Assembly: GCA_902791025.1 (NCBI GenBank) | Contig: CADATZ010000033.1 | Span: 17,785 to 81,784, forward strand | Direction: 5' to 3' | From: an uncultured Chloroflexota bacterium | Lineage (GTDB): Bacteria > Chloroflexota > Anaerolineae > Anaerolineales > Anaerolineaceae | DNA length: 64,000 nt | In this document: in pieces, positions 1 through 7,889 of the stretch | How the letters are laid out: every line of letters begins with the position of its first letter | Numbering within the stretch: position 1 is the stretch's first letter | Position numbers and translations under genes: made by a program | Notes under the pieces: model-generated | The model's input: only the letters and a program-made list of their open reading frames with translations | Database searches by the model: none | What the model was told of the DNA's origin: nothing

Positions 1-361
1 TGTACCAAATGACCGCGAGTCTAACATCCGGACGGGGATAAATGTGTTCGCCGCGGGCATGAACAATGTGGTAAGAACCGTTTACTTTCGTCCGGTAGGC
101 AATATTGAATTCCTTGTCTTCCGTGGCAAAGCGATATGCCGCGTTCGCAGCTCTGGCAGCGTCATCCGGATGGGTGTCCCGATACATGTCATTGTCCATC
201 AGGGCATAAGCTTCATCCCGCTTCAGGTCAAAGAGGTTCAGAAAACCCTGCGAGAGCACCAGCGTGACAACACGTTTGTCGATAAATTGATAGATAGCAA
301 AAGGAATGCTCGATTGTTCCATCAAAGCCATCTCGGCTGAAGAATATTGATACTTTTCCAT
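1..361 (-). CDS. PAS-domain signalling protein, N-terminal part (runs off the window)
   Basis: An open frame runs leftward from an ATG at 361 to the window edge, giving 120 residues. They begin MEKYQYSSAEMALMEQ and read like a PAS_3-type sensor fold: a short N-terminal helix, a segment VVTLVLSQGFLNLF, then HPDDAARAANAAYRF and a YRTKVNGSYHIVHARGEH strand pair typical of PAS/PAC. In gut anaerobes this domain usually precedes GGDEF, EAL or kinase domains, but the output domain lies outside the window. A weak ribosome site (AAAGGTG) precedes the ATG, and a TATAAT box on the same strand lies at 455-460. It is divergent from the HD-GYP gene, so the 237-bp gap probably holds both promoters. The PAS call is from pattern; the output function is unknown. 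Confidence 0.6.
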   Translation of the reverse strand, partial: MEKYQYSSAEMALMEQSSIPFAIYQFIDKRVVTLVLSQGFLNLFDLKRDEAYALMDNDMYRDTHPDDAARAANAAYRFATEDKEFNIAYRTKVNGSYHIVHARGEHIYPRPDVRLAVIWY

Positions 362-598
362 TGTAGTCACACCTTTACTGTTTTTGAAAGGAGCGATAGC
401 CCCCGTGCAGCCTGTTTTTCATGCGTTGATGAAACAATTGATCCGATATAAATTATTATAATGGAGCACTAACTGTTTTTCAGTAAATAATTATATATAA
501 AGTGCATATGATATGGGGAAGCGAATCTATAACCATTTTACAAAATCAGGTATAATGATTGCGTGATTCACAATGGCAAAACCACAGGATGAATTCTT

Positions 599-1858
599 AT
601 GGAAGAAAAACCCTTCACCAATATCCGCTCTCTGCTGAGAGCGCTCGCTAAAGCATTGAACCTCATCAATCACGAGGTTGAAAACCATCATGAACAGACC
701 GCCTATCTGGCATACTGTGTCGGGATCGAAATGGGGCTGGAAAAAGAACAGATCCACACCATCATTTATGCGGCCTTACTGCATGATGTCGGCAGCATCA
801 TGCTGGAAGAACCCGCCTCGATCACCGAAATCGAAAGCAGAGCGGAAGAATATGCGCAAATCGGAGCGGATATGCTGCGGGACCTGCCGTACTTCAGCGG
901 TATCGCCTCTGTCATCGAATACTGTCAGACCAATTGGCAGGATATCGTTTCCGCGGGGAATGAAACCCTTGAATGCGCACGGATGGCCTCGATCATTCAT
1001 CTGGCAGACGCAGCCTCTTTGTGTCTGGACCGCAGTAAAAGGATCCTGAACCAGGTGGACGATATCTGCGGCGTCATCGAAGGCGGGCGGGAAAAATATT
1101 TCATGCCGGAAGCGGTTGACGCATTTCTGAACCTGCGTCAGTACGAGCTGCCCTGGCTGGACGCTATGGAAAACCCTTCCTTCTTGATGTACTTCACCGG
1201 AGATATGCACAAGGTTTCCCTGCAAAAGGCTGCGGAACTCACCAAACTGATTTCGCGCATCATCGACTACCGCTCTTCCTTCACCGCCATGCACTCCGCC
1301 GGCGTAGCTGCCACCGCTGTCGAACTGGCTAAGCTCTGCGGCATGAGTGAGGAAAATTGTCTGAAAATGGAAATTGCCGGGAACCTGCATGACGTCGGGA
1401 AACTGGTCGTGCCCCGTGCGATATTGGAAAAACCGGGAAAACTCACCAAAGAAGAGTTCAACGTCATCAAAGAACACACCTATTTTACCCGACTGATTTT
1501 AATGGACATTGACGGTTTTGAGGAAATCGCCAACTGGGCGGCGTTTCACCATGAAAAGCTCAACGGCCGCGGTTATCCGTTCCACTTTGGCGGGGATCAA
1601 CTGGATTTAGGCTCGCGGATCATGGCAGTCGCGGATATTTTCTCGGCAATCACAGAAATCCGTCCATACCGACCGAGTATGAGCAAAGAACAGGCAATTC
1701 GGGTGCTTCGCGAAGACGTCGAGAACGAAGCCATAGACGGAAGCATCGTTGATCTGCTCATCGCCAATTATGAACAGATCGACAGTTCCAGAGATCGAGC
1801 ATCCCGGGAAGCCGGAAAACGATATTTTGACTACATCGGGGAAAAAGGACAGGAGTAA
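599..1858 (+). CDS. Tandem HD / HD-GYP domain protein (probable c-di-GMP phosphodiesterase)
   Basis: This is a 419-residue cytoplasmic protein with two metal-dependent phosphohydrolase domains. The first HD pair is H62-D63 (LHDVGS). The second is H264-D265 (LHDVGK), followed by the HD-GYP signature HHEKLNGRGYP with G325-Y326-P327 and then RIMAVADIFSAI. HD-GYP proteins hydrolyse cyclic-di-GMP at a di- or tri-iron centre. No membrane segment or receiver domain is seen, so any input must come through the N-terminal HD region or a partner. A TATAAT box lies at 551-556. The ATG at 599 follows an AGGA about 10 nt upstream. The next gene starts 4 nt after the stop, so the two are probably co-transcribed. 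Enzymatic activity is inferred from the intact motifs. Confidence 0.85.
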   Translation: MEEKPFTNIRSLLRALAKALNLINHEVENHHEQTAYLAYCVGIEMGLEKEQIHTIIYAALLHDVGSIMLEEPASITEIESRAEEYAQIGADMLRDLPYFSGIASVIEYCQTNWQDIVSAGNETLECARMASIIHLADAASLCLDRSKRILNQVDDICGVIEGGREKYFMPEAVDAFLNLRQYELPWLDAMENPSFLMYFTGDMHKVSLQKAAELTKLISRIIDYRSSFTAMHSAGVAATAVELAKLCGMSEENCLKMEIAGNLHDVGKLVVPRAILEKPGKLTKEEFNVIKEHTYFTRLILMDIDGFEEIANWAAFHHEKLNGRGYPFHFGGDQLDLGSRIMAVADIFSAITEIRPYRPSMSKEQAIRVLREDVENEAIDGSIVDLLIANYEQIDSSRDRASREAGKRYFDYIGEKGQE

Positions 1859-1862
1859 TACG

Positions 1863-2291
1863 ATGTACGAATATAAACACACCGTTCAATACTATGAAAC
1901 AGACCGGATGGGGTTTACCCATCATTCCAATTATATCCGGTGGATGGAAGAAGCGCGAATCAGCTTTATGGATCACATCGGTTGGAACTACCAGCGGTTT
2001 GAAGACGAAGGGATCATTTCACCGGTTACAGCTGTGGAATGTAAATACAGGAAGACCACCACATTTCCTGAAATCGTAACGATAGAAGTTTCGGTCGAAG
2101 AATTCCGTTCGATCAAACTGAGAATAAAATACACCATGAAAAATGCCGGTGGGGATGTGGTTTGCGAAGGAGCATCGGAGCATTGTTTTCTCAATAAGGA
2201 CGGGAAATTCATAAAGATCGACAAGGAATATCCCGGTTTTGCCGAAATTCTCACTCAGATGTCAAATGAATCCGGGAGAAATCACGAATAA
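1863..2291 (+). CDS. Acyl-CoA thioesterase, 4HBT/YbgC hot-dog family
   Basis: This 142-residue protein is of the usual single hot-dog-fold length. The N-terminal signature YYETDRMGFTHHSNYIRWME contains the catalytic-type aspartate D14 and the conserved HHSNY motif of the 4-hydroxybenzoyl-CoA thioesterase/YbgC family. These enzymes hydrolyse short or aromatic acyl-CoA thioesters in the cytoplasm. The ATG at 1863 is preceded by AGGAGTAATACG, a good ribosome site that overlaps the end of the HD-GYP gene, so translational coupling is likely. The exact substrate cannot be read from the sequence. Confidence 0.85.
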   Translation: MYEYKHTVQYYETDRMGFTHHSNYIRWMEEARISFMDHIGWNYQRFEDEGIISPVTAVECKYRKTTTFPEIVTIEVSVEEFRSIKLRIKYTMKNAGGDVVCEGASEHCFLNKDGKFIKIDKEYPGFAEILTQMSNESGRNHE

Positions 2292-2402
2292 AAGGTATTA
2301 TTGACAAACGAAAGTACAATTATCAAAAACAACTCCAATTGCCGGAATAAAACAGTATTCCCAATTTGATATTTACAGTAAAGCAAAAACCGGAGGTATT
2401 TC

Positions 2403-2915
2403 ATGAAAATCACAATTTTAAACGGCAGCCCGAGAAAAGAAAACACCCTGGCAATGGCAGAGGCATTCGCGGAAGGCGCAAAGGCAGCAGGACATGAAGT
2501 CGAGATCCTGCATGTGGGGAAAATGAAGATCAACGGTTGTCTTGCCTGTGAGTACTGACATGGGAAAGGCGAAGGAAAATGTATCCAGAAGGACGACATT
2601 GAAAAACTGATGCCGGTTTATCTCGAAAGTGACATGCTCGTTTTTGCCTCACCGATCTACTATTTCGGCATGACCGCCCAGATCACTGCCGCGATCCAGA
2701 GAGTTTATTGCATCGGCAAACCGGCAAAAGCCACGAAAGCCGCTCTGCTGCTGAGCTCTGCTTCCCCAAACCCGTATGAAGGCGCCATCGCGACCTACAA
2801 GAGCCTGTGCGCATACACCGGTTTGGAAGACATGGGTGTGTTCACCGCAGCGGGAGATGAGAACAAATCCGAAGCAAAGCTCAAGGAAATCTGCGAATTT
2901 GCAGCGAAACTGTAA
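2403..2915 (+). CDS. Flavodoxin-fold NAD(P)H-dependent oxidoreductase with in-frame TGA at codon 52
   Basis: The ATG at 2403 follows GGAGG. The frame reads through an FMN-reductase/flavodoxin fold of 170 codons: LNGSPRKENT (phosphate-binding loop) at 7-16, C46-L-A-C49-E-Y, then TGA at 2556-2558, then HGKGEGKC60, KDDIEK, and FASPIYYFGM. Everything downstream stays in frame and well conserved to the TAA at 2915. In this family the Cys motif is normally C-x2-C-x2-C-xn-C, so the TGA sits exactly where the third cysteine belongs. Either it encodes selenocysteine, or a single-base nonsense mutation (TGC/TGT to TGA) or sequencing error has split the gene. I see no convincing bacterial SECIS hairpin just after the TGA. 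Convergent with the LysR gene. Confidence 0.7.
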
Positions 2916-2941
2916 CGAGAAACCTGAAAGCCCGCTGAATC

Positions 2942-3826
2942 TTACAGAAATTGCTTTTTCAAAATTTCAGCAAATTCAGACAAATATTGTTCATTCCGTC
3001 CCTGTTTCCAGAAAGCGCAGTACTTTCTGGTTACGGGGACATCCTTTTTGAACAGCGGAATCCTGGTGATGGAGCTGTCAAAAAAGGAATCATCCCGGAT
3101 TCCCTCGATTGGCAGGAACCCTTTTTGTGAAACGACCATGATCCTGGCATCCGGCAGCGTTTCGGCAAAAATAAAATTTCCTTTGAAACCGACAATATCT
3201 CTATAGTAGGTCTCTTCATTGACCTGCTGATTTTTCCCTGCGACAAGGATGCAGGGTATATTTTTCAATGCGTCCGGCTCGATCCGGTTCTGGTTTGAAA
3301 TCGGGTTACGGGATGAAATTTCAATATAACAATGAGTGTCTGCCAATTCAAAATTCACATAATCATCCGAAAAAGCCCTGCGCTGATCATTCAGAACGAG
3401 ATCGACCCGGTTATCCCGCAGCGCTTCATATAGATCTTCATGATTTCCGTTCTCGATATGAAGCTCTATATCCGGATTTTTCTCGGAAAATTCGGATATT
3501 GCATTCTGGAACTCATATCCTCCGTAACATTTCAGGTAACCAATCCGCAATATAGGACGATCCTCCCTTGCGGCTGCTTTTGTCTCTCGAACTGCGGCGT
3601 CCAGATCATTCAGCAGAACAGAACATTTCCGATAGAAAACTGAGCCGGCAGGAGTCAGCGAAAAAGTCCGGTTATGCCGTTCCAGAAGCTCTACCCCGAG
3701 TTCATTTTCCAATGCTTTGATCTGCTGAGAAACTGCGGACTGGGAAATGAAACAACGCTCCGCCGCTTCGGAAAAGCTGTTCGTCTCAACCACCGCCAGA
3801 AAGTATTTGATCTGCTTCAACAACAT
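2942..3826 (-). CDS. LysR-family transcriptional regulator
   Basis: The protein has 294 residues, the standard LysR length. The N-terminal winged helix-turn-helix is clear: MLLKQIKYFLAVVETNSF, SEAAERCFISQSAVSQQIKALE and ELGVELLERHNRTFSLTPAG. It is followed by a linker helix and a periplasmic-binding-like effector domain starting at about residue 90 (ILRIGYLKCYGG). LysR proteins usually control a divergent neighbour and respond to a small-molecule ligand. Here the divergent gene is the flavodoxin at 4072, and the 245-bp gap holds a 65-bp palindromic element (3873-3937). Regulation of the redox cluster is inferred from position. Confidence 0.92.
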   Translation of the reverse strand: MLLKQIKYFLAVVETNSFSEAAERCFISQSAVSQQIKALENELGVELLERHNRTFSLTPAGSVFYRKCSVLLNDLDAAVRETKAAAREDRPILRIGYLKCYGGYEFQNAISEFSEKNPDIELHIENGNHEDLYEALRDNRVDLVLNDQRRAFSDDYVNFELADTHCYIEISSRNPISNQNRIEPDALKNIPCILVAGKNQQVNEETYYRDIVGFKGNFIFAETLPDARIMVVSQKGFLPIEGIRDDSFFDSSITRIPLFKKDVPVTRKYCAFWKQGRNEQYLSEFAEILKKQFL

Positions 3827-3872
3827 ATATCTCTCCGCATGTTACCCTATAGAAGTACCGATTATTTCATTT

Positions 3873-3937
3873 TGAGTCAAAAGTGACCTGTTTTCGTTGA
3901 CTCAAAAATGAGTCAACAGAACAGGTTATTTTGACTC
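3873..3937. promoter_or_regulatory. 65-bp palindromic element, copy 1 (operator or small repeat)
   Basis: Two arms of about 28-31 nt form a near-perfect inverted repeat around an A-rich centre. Each arm is bounded by GAGTCA/TGACTC boxes and contains ACCTGTT or its complement AACAGGT. The element starts 46 nt upstream of the LysR start and about 40 bp upstream of the -35 box of the flavodoxin promoter. A same-length copy with the same boxes lies at 6554-6618. It could be a shared operator for the LysR protein or a small dispersed repeat. Confidence 0.6.
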
Positions 3938-3975
3938 GCATAAGTTTTACTAATGTATTTTAGCACGATTTTATA

Positions 3976-4004
3976 TTGATTCGTTAAACAATATTAACTA
4001 TACT
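3976..4004 (+). promoter_or_regulatory. Sigma-70-type promoter of the flavodoxin gene at 4072
   Basis: A -35 box TTGATT (3976-3981) and a -10 box TATACT (3999-4004) are separated by exactly 17 bp. The inferred start near 4011 would give a leader of about 60 nt. A GGGACAGTCCC palindrome lies within that leader. Confidence 0.6.
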
Positions 4005-4071
4005 ATAAGTATAAAAATTCAGAAAGTATTTATTCGGGACAGTCCCAATAGAGAACTGAAAGGAAATACCA

Positions 4072-4590
4072 ATGGCAAAAAGTCTTGTGATCTACTACTC
4101 CCGCAAAGGGAACAACTATGTAAACGGAGGCATCCGTAACCTGAAGAAGGGAAACACCGAAATCGTCGCTGAGTTTATCGCTGACGCCGTAGGTGCGGAC
4201 CTCTTCGAAGTCGAAACTGTACGCACCTACAACGAAGACTATATGGTCTGCATCGAGGAAGCCAAAGAAGACATGCGGGAAAATGCCAGACCGGAACTGA
4301 AGAAGTATCTGGATTCCATTGAACAATATGACAACATCGTTGTCGCCGGTCCCTGCTGGTGGGGAACCTATCCTTACGCGATCTTCACCCAGCTGGAGAA
4401 ACTGGACTTCAGCGGAAAGAAGGTCTTCCCGGTCATGACACATGAAGGCAGCGGACTTGCCGGTTCCGCACAGGCGCTGAAAAAATACTGCAAGGGTGCT
4501 GTTGTCGGAAACGGACTTGCTGTTCATGGTGCTGACGCGGCCAATTCACGCGGTGCTGTTGAAAAATGGGCAAAAACTAATTTAATGTGA
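4072..4590 (+). CDS. Flavodoxin
   Basis: This 172-residue protein matches long-chain flavodoxins of the Flavodoxin_4 type. The FMN phosphate loop region is SLVIYYSRKGNNY at 4-16, followed by KGNTEIVAEFIADAVGADLFEVE. The tryptophan-containing FMN loop is AGPCWWGTYPYAIF near 98-111, and the C-terminal loop is MTHEGSGLAGS. No signal peptide is present, so it should act in the cytoplasm as a one- or two-electron FMN carrier or quinone reductase-like protein. A good ribosome site (AAAGGAAA) precedes the ATG. The secreted paralogue starts 8 nt after the stop, so the two form an operon. The paralogue at 62563-63084 shares the same overall layout. Confidence 0.9.
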   Translation: MAKSLVIYYSRKGNNYVNGGIRNLKKGNTEIVAEFIADAVGADLFEVETVRTYNEDYMVCIEEAKEDMRENARPELKKYLDSIEQYDNIVVAGPCWWGTYPYAIFTQLEKLDFSGKKVFPVMTHEGSGLAGSAQALKKYCKGAVVGNGLAVHGADAANSRGAVEKWAKTNLM

Positions 4591-4598
4591 GGTATTTT

Positions 4599-5216
4599 AT
4601 GAAAAAATTATTTGTTCTTTTGACTGTTGTTATGGCAATCTGTGCCATGTCCTGCTTTTCCTACGCGGACGATGAAGCATCGGATATTCTCGTCATGTAT
4701 TTCTCCCGGACCGGTGAACAATATACCGTCGGCGTGATCGATAAAGGGAATACAGCTATCGTCGCTGAAATGATCGCGGAACAAACCGGCGCAGATCTGT
4801 TTGAAGTGCTTCCGGTCGATGACCATTATCCTATGACCTATAACGCCCTGACTGATGTTGCCAAACAGGAACAGAACGCCAAGGCAAGACCGGAATATGA
4901 CAAAGAAGAGCAGCCAGACTTTTCCCAGTATGAAACGATCTTCATCGGTGCACCGGTCTGGTGGGGCGACTGGCCGATGATCATGTACACTGTGTTCGAA
5001 AATAATGATTTCACAGGTAAAAAGCTCATCCCATTTTCCACCCACGAAGGCAGCGGACTCTCCGGATTCGACAGGAAGCTCCAAAATGCCTGTCCGGACG
5101 CGGAGGTACTGACCGGTCTGGCCATCCGCGGAAATGACTGCCAAAACCGGCAGGATTCCGTAAAGCAATCTGTGGAAGACTGGCTTTCCGGGCTTGGATT
5201 TCAAAACGCCCAATAA
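4599..5216 (+). CDS. Exported flavodoxin
   Basis: The ATG at 4599 is preceded by GAGGT, which overlaps the stop of the upstream flavodoxin. The 205-residue product starts with an export signal (MKKLFVLLTVVMAICAMSCFSYADD). The signal could be cut after Ala in SYA or lipidated at the Cys of AMSC. The flavodoxin domain follows: DILVMYFSRTGEQYTVGV, KGNTAIVAEMIAEQTGADLFEV, APVWWGDWPMIMY and STHEGSGLSG. An extracytoplasmic flavodoxin next to a cytoplasmic one suggests electron transfer at the cell surface, but the partner is unknown. A truncated paralogue with nearly the same N-terminal domain lies at 63257-63658. Confidence 0.88.
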   Translation: MKKLFVLLTVVMAICAMSCFSYADDEASDILVMYFSRTGEQYTVGVIDKGNTAIVAEMIAEQTGADLFEVLPVDDHYPMTYNALTDVAKQEQNAKARPEYDKEEQPDFSQYETIFIGAPVWWGDWPMIMYTVFENNDFTGKKLIPFSTHEGSGLSGFDRKLQNACPDAEVLTGLAIRGNDCQNRQDSVKQSVEDWLSGLGFQNAQ

Positions 5217-5286
5217 ATATAAATACAACATGAATTAAGAATAACTAATCCATAATATTGGTATAATACAATAATAAGGAGAGCAA

Positions 5287-6426
5287 ATGAAAAATCTTGG
5301 ATTTGGTATGATGAGACTTCCGGTTCTTACCGGCCCGACGGATTTTGATTACGGACAGCTCAATGCGATGGTAGACGCGTTTTTGGCTGCCGGATACACT
5401 TATTTCGACACCAGCTATGTCTATCATAACGGGAAAAGTGAAGAGGCTACACGCAAAGCGCTTGTAGAGAGACACCCTCGGGAAAGCTTCACGGTTGCTA
5501 CCAAGTTCCCGACATTCATGCTGATTCCGGAAGAAAAAATCGAAGAAACATTTCAGAGCCAGCTGGACAACCTCGGCGTCGAGTATATTGACTACTATCT
5601 TCTCCACAATATTCAGACTGTCTTATACGATGGGTATGACGGGAAGATGGGCATTGTCAAAACGACGAATCTGTTTGATCACGCGAAGAAATGGAAAGAG
5701 AATGGGAAGATCCGTCATTTGGGGATATCCTTCCACTCTTCCGCAAAGCTGCTGGACCGGGTTTTGACAGAACACCCGGAAATAGAATTTGTACAAATCG
5801 CGCTGAATCCCATCGACTGGGACAGTGAACTGGTTCAGGCAGGTCCCTGTTATGAGGTGATCCGCAAACACGGGCGGAAAGTCGTGGTCATGGAAACCGT
5901 CAAAGGCGGCGGACTTGCCAAATTGCCGGAAAAGGCGGAAGCTCTGCTGAAAGCAGCCCATCCGGACTGGAGCATTGCATCCTGGGCTGTCCGGTTCTGT
6001 CTTGACCTGGATGATGTAATCGCGGTTCTTTCCGGTATGAGCACGCTCCAACAGGTGATGGATAATACGAAAACCAGCAATGAAGCACAAAAGCTCACGG
6101 ATGAAGACCGGAAGGTCCTTGCTGAGGCGATGAACCTTTACCGCGAGTCCGCTCCAATTCCTCAGAGTGAAATTGAACAGTATAAAGGACTGCTCTACCA
6201 TGGTGTTCCGGTCAGTGCCATTCTGCAGGCTTACAGCATCTGCCAGATCCAGCCGGATCCGGGCTTTTCGGATGATAATAACTATCTCAAAAACGCCATA
6301 GCCGAAGCAGAACACGTGGACTTCCACAACGGACTGTCGAAGCAGACTGTGACTACAAAAGAAGGAAAAGATATCACGGAAATCGTTGAAAAGGCAGTCG
6401 CCTGGCTGACCGAACACAGTTTCTAA
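5287..6426 (+). CDS. Aldo/keto reductase with C-terminal extension
   Basis: This 379-residue NAD(P)H-dependent oxidoreductase has a TIM barrel and a complete catalytic tetrad: D41 and Y46 (FDTSYVYHNGKSEE), K73 (ATKFP) and H107 (YYLLHNIQ). Cofactor-end motifs such as GISFHSSAKLL and VMETVKGGGL follow. The C-terminal 80 residues form an extension like that of ferredoxin-containing aldo/keto reductases, but the usual CxxCxxC cluster is absent (only ICQIQ is seen). It may therefore have lost its iron-sulfur centre. A ribosome site (AAGGAGAGCAA) precedes the ATG. It lies 70 bp after the exported flavodoxin, in the same direction, and ends at a strong terminator. Confidence 0.88.
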   Translation: MKNLGFGMMRLPVLTGPTDFDYGQLNAMVDAFLAAGYTYFDTSYVYHNGKSEEATRKALVERHPRESFTVATKFPTFMLIPEEKIEETFQSQLDNLGVEYIDYYLLHNIQTVLYDGYDGKMGIVKTTNLFDHAKKWKENGKIRHLGISFHSSAKLLDRVLTEHPEIEFVQIALNPIDWDSELVQAGPCYEVIRKHGRKVVVMETVKGGGLAKLPEKAEALLKAAHPDWSIASWAVRFCLDLDDVIAVLSGMSTLQQVMDNTKTSNEAQKLTDEDRKVLAEAMNLYRESAPIPQSEIEQYKGLLYHGVPVSAILQAYSICQIQPDPGFSDDNNYLKNAIAEAEHVDFHNGLSKQTVTTKEGKDITEIVEKAVAWLTEHSF

Positions 6427-6456
6427 TAGCTATCTCGATTAAAGAGTTCTGTACAT

Positions 6457-6514
6457 AAAAGAAGCACACGGAGAGATGTATACCAACAATGTACCAGCAC
6501 CGTGTGCTTCTTTT
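6457..6514 (+). terminator. Rho-independent terminator after the aldo/keto reductase
   Basis: A stem of about 13 bp pairs AAGAAGCACACGG with CCGTGTGCTTCTT around a loop of about 26 nt. It is followed by TTTTG on the plus strand and preceded by AAAA, so it could also work on the other strand. Confidence 0.75.
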
Positions 6515-6553
6515 GTATTGGAAAACGCTGATTAATGGTCATTTCACGTTGTC

Positions 6554-6618
6554 TGAGTCATAGCGACCTGTTCTTTTGACTCAAGTCAGAGTCAATAAAA
6601 ACAGGTCACACTGACTCA
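6554..6618. promoter_or_regulatory. 65-bp palindromic element, copy 2
   Basis: It has the same length and layout as the element at 3873-3937: outer TGAGTCA/TGACTCA boxes, inner TTGACTC/GAGTCAA boxes, and ACCTGTT/AACAGGT in each arm. It lies 125 bp upstream of the FMN-dehydrogenase gene. The rest of the 316-bp gap (6427-6742) holds the terminator and an A/T-rich stretch with a TATAAT-like box at 6673-6678. Confidence 0.6.
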
Positions 6619-6742
6619 AAAAATATTCTCATATTTGATGAATATCTGTCTATGAAAGCAATATGATTCAATTATAATTTTTTATTATCTATCAATTTCT
6701 TTATAAGAATCGGCAAATACCAATATTGCAAAGGAGTAATTT

Positions 6743-7627
6743 ATGTCAAATATTGGAAATTCCAATAATATCACCCGAAATTATCTTGATTCTTTGTTGA
6801 TCGAAACGCGTTATATCAACTCCACGAACCCAAGACTTGATTTTGAACTGTTTGGGGAGCGTTTTGCTTCGCCGATCATGACAGCAGCATTGTCCCATCT
6901 GGAACATTTCATGTTTCCCGGTGCAGCCGAAGCACTTGCCAAAGGTGCCGCGGATGCAAATGCCGTGTTGTGGTACGGAATGGCGGATGACGAGGAAATC
7001 GATCAACTGGCTTCGATAAATCCTAAAATGATCGAGATCATCAAACCATATACTGACAGAGAGCTGATCCATTCCAAGATCAAACATGCTGAAAAAAAGA
7101 ACCTGCTGGCGGTCGGGATCGATATCGACCATCCATTCGGGGAAGACGGTTCACCGGACAATGTAGACGGGTATGAAATGACCGCGATACGGACAGAAGA
7201 GCTCGCGGAAATATGCGCGGGAACAAAGCTCCCGGTGATTGCAAAAGGTGTGCTGAGCGTTCATGACGCGGAAAAATGTCTGAAAGCAGGAGTTTCCGGT
7301 ATGGTTCTGTCGCACCACAACAACCGGATCGAATTTGCGATTCCTCCGCTGAGGATCCTCCCAAAAATCCTTGACGTCGTGAAGGGCGCTATTCCTGTTT
7401 TTGTCGACGACGAAATCAAAACCGGAATGGACGCATTCAAAGCGCTTGCTCTTGGTGCGGCCGGCGTATGTATCGGACGACCGCTGATGACCGCGATCAA
7501 AGATGACATTGAAAACGGCGTTTGTGCATACTTCCAGAAAGCCAATGCCGAGCTTGGCAAAGCCATGGCTTACACAGGCTGCACCGATCTGTCAAAAATG
7601 GATCCAACGGTCATCCACACCATTTGA
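6743..7627 (+). CDS. FMN-dependent alpha-hydroxy-acid dehydrogenase-like protein
   Basis: This 294-residue protein has the TIM-barrel fold of the lactate oxidase/glycolate oxidase family. Visible motifs include the N-terminal FASPIMTAALSH, IAKGVLSVHDAEK, and the barrel-end phosphate site VFVDDEIKTGMDAFKALALGA followed by VCIGRPLM. The active-site signature, usually SNHGGR, is S190-H191-H192-N193-N194-R195 here. The catalytic His and Arg are kept, but the glycines are replaced by asparagines, so the substrate may be unusual. It is also shorter than the 350-residue canonical enzymes. A strong ribosome site (AAGGAGTAATTT) precedes the ATG. The 65-bp palindrome upstream suggests co-regulation with the flavodoxin operon. 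Confidence 0.8.
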   Translation: MSNIGNSNNITRNYLDSLLIETRYINSTNPRLDFELFGERFASPIMTAALSHLEHFMFPGAAEALAKGAADANAVLWYGMADDEEIDQLASINPKMIEIIKPYTDRELIHSKIKHAEKKNLLAVGIDIDHPFGEDGSPDNVDGYEMTAIRTEELAEICAGTKLPVIAKGVLSVHDAEKCLKAGVSGMVLSHHNNRIEFAIPPLRILPKILDVVKGAIPVFVDDEIKTGMDAFKALALGAAGVCIGRPLMTAIKDDIENGVCAYFQKANAELGKAMAYTGCTDLSKMDPTVIHTI

Positions 7628-7642
7628 TATAACCTGTAAAAG

Positions 7643-7743
7643 GTTAGGATTCAGAACCCGGTAACGCAGCGCATGAACCGGTCGCCTGTGCAGACTTCGC
7701 TGCAGCAGGTAACCGGTCCAGGTGCTCCATCCTGAATCGTTAC
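7643..7743. mobile_element. MITE copy a (101 bp, TIR GTAACTATTCAG family)
   Basis: The ends are GTTAGGATTCAG and CTGAATCGTTAC, a 12-bp terminal inverted repeat with mismatches. An internal hairpin differs in sequence from the other copies. The flanks TGTAAAAG and AGCAAAAG agree at 6 of 8 positions, as expected for a decayed 8-bp target duplication. Confidence 0.6.
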
Positions 7744-7761
7744 AGCAAAAGATAAATTGCA

Positions 7762-7815
7762 AAACTCCCGGCTTTTCAGAATTTCTCTGATCTGCCGGGA
7801 GTTTTTGTTTTTTCA
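7762..7815. terminator. Rho-independent terminator, probably bidirectional
   Basis: The stem AACTCCCGGC pairs with GCCGGGAGTT, followed by TTTGTTTTTT on the plus strand and by a short U run on the minus strand. It serves the FMN dehydrogenase and could also serve the convergent substrate-binding protein gene. Confidence 0.75.
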
Positions 7816-7889
7816 ACTTTCAAACAGGATTTTGAGTTTTCTCAGCGAAAAGCTTTTTACAGCTCCTGTCTGACAGAATTTACTAAAAA

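Noticed and set aside
776..1477. Minus-strand open frame of 233 residues opposite the HD-GYP gene
   Set aside because: It has no start signal or domain and lies over conserved HD motifs in the other frame.
2559..2600. SECIS hairpin just after the TGA codon
   Set aside because: Only weak pairings (for example GGA with TCC over a 7-nt loop) are possible, which does not meet the usual bacterial SECIS pattern, so no hairpin feature is reported.
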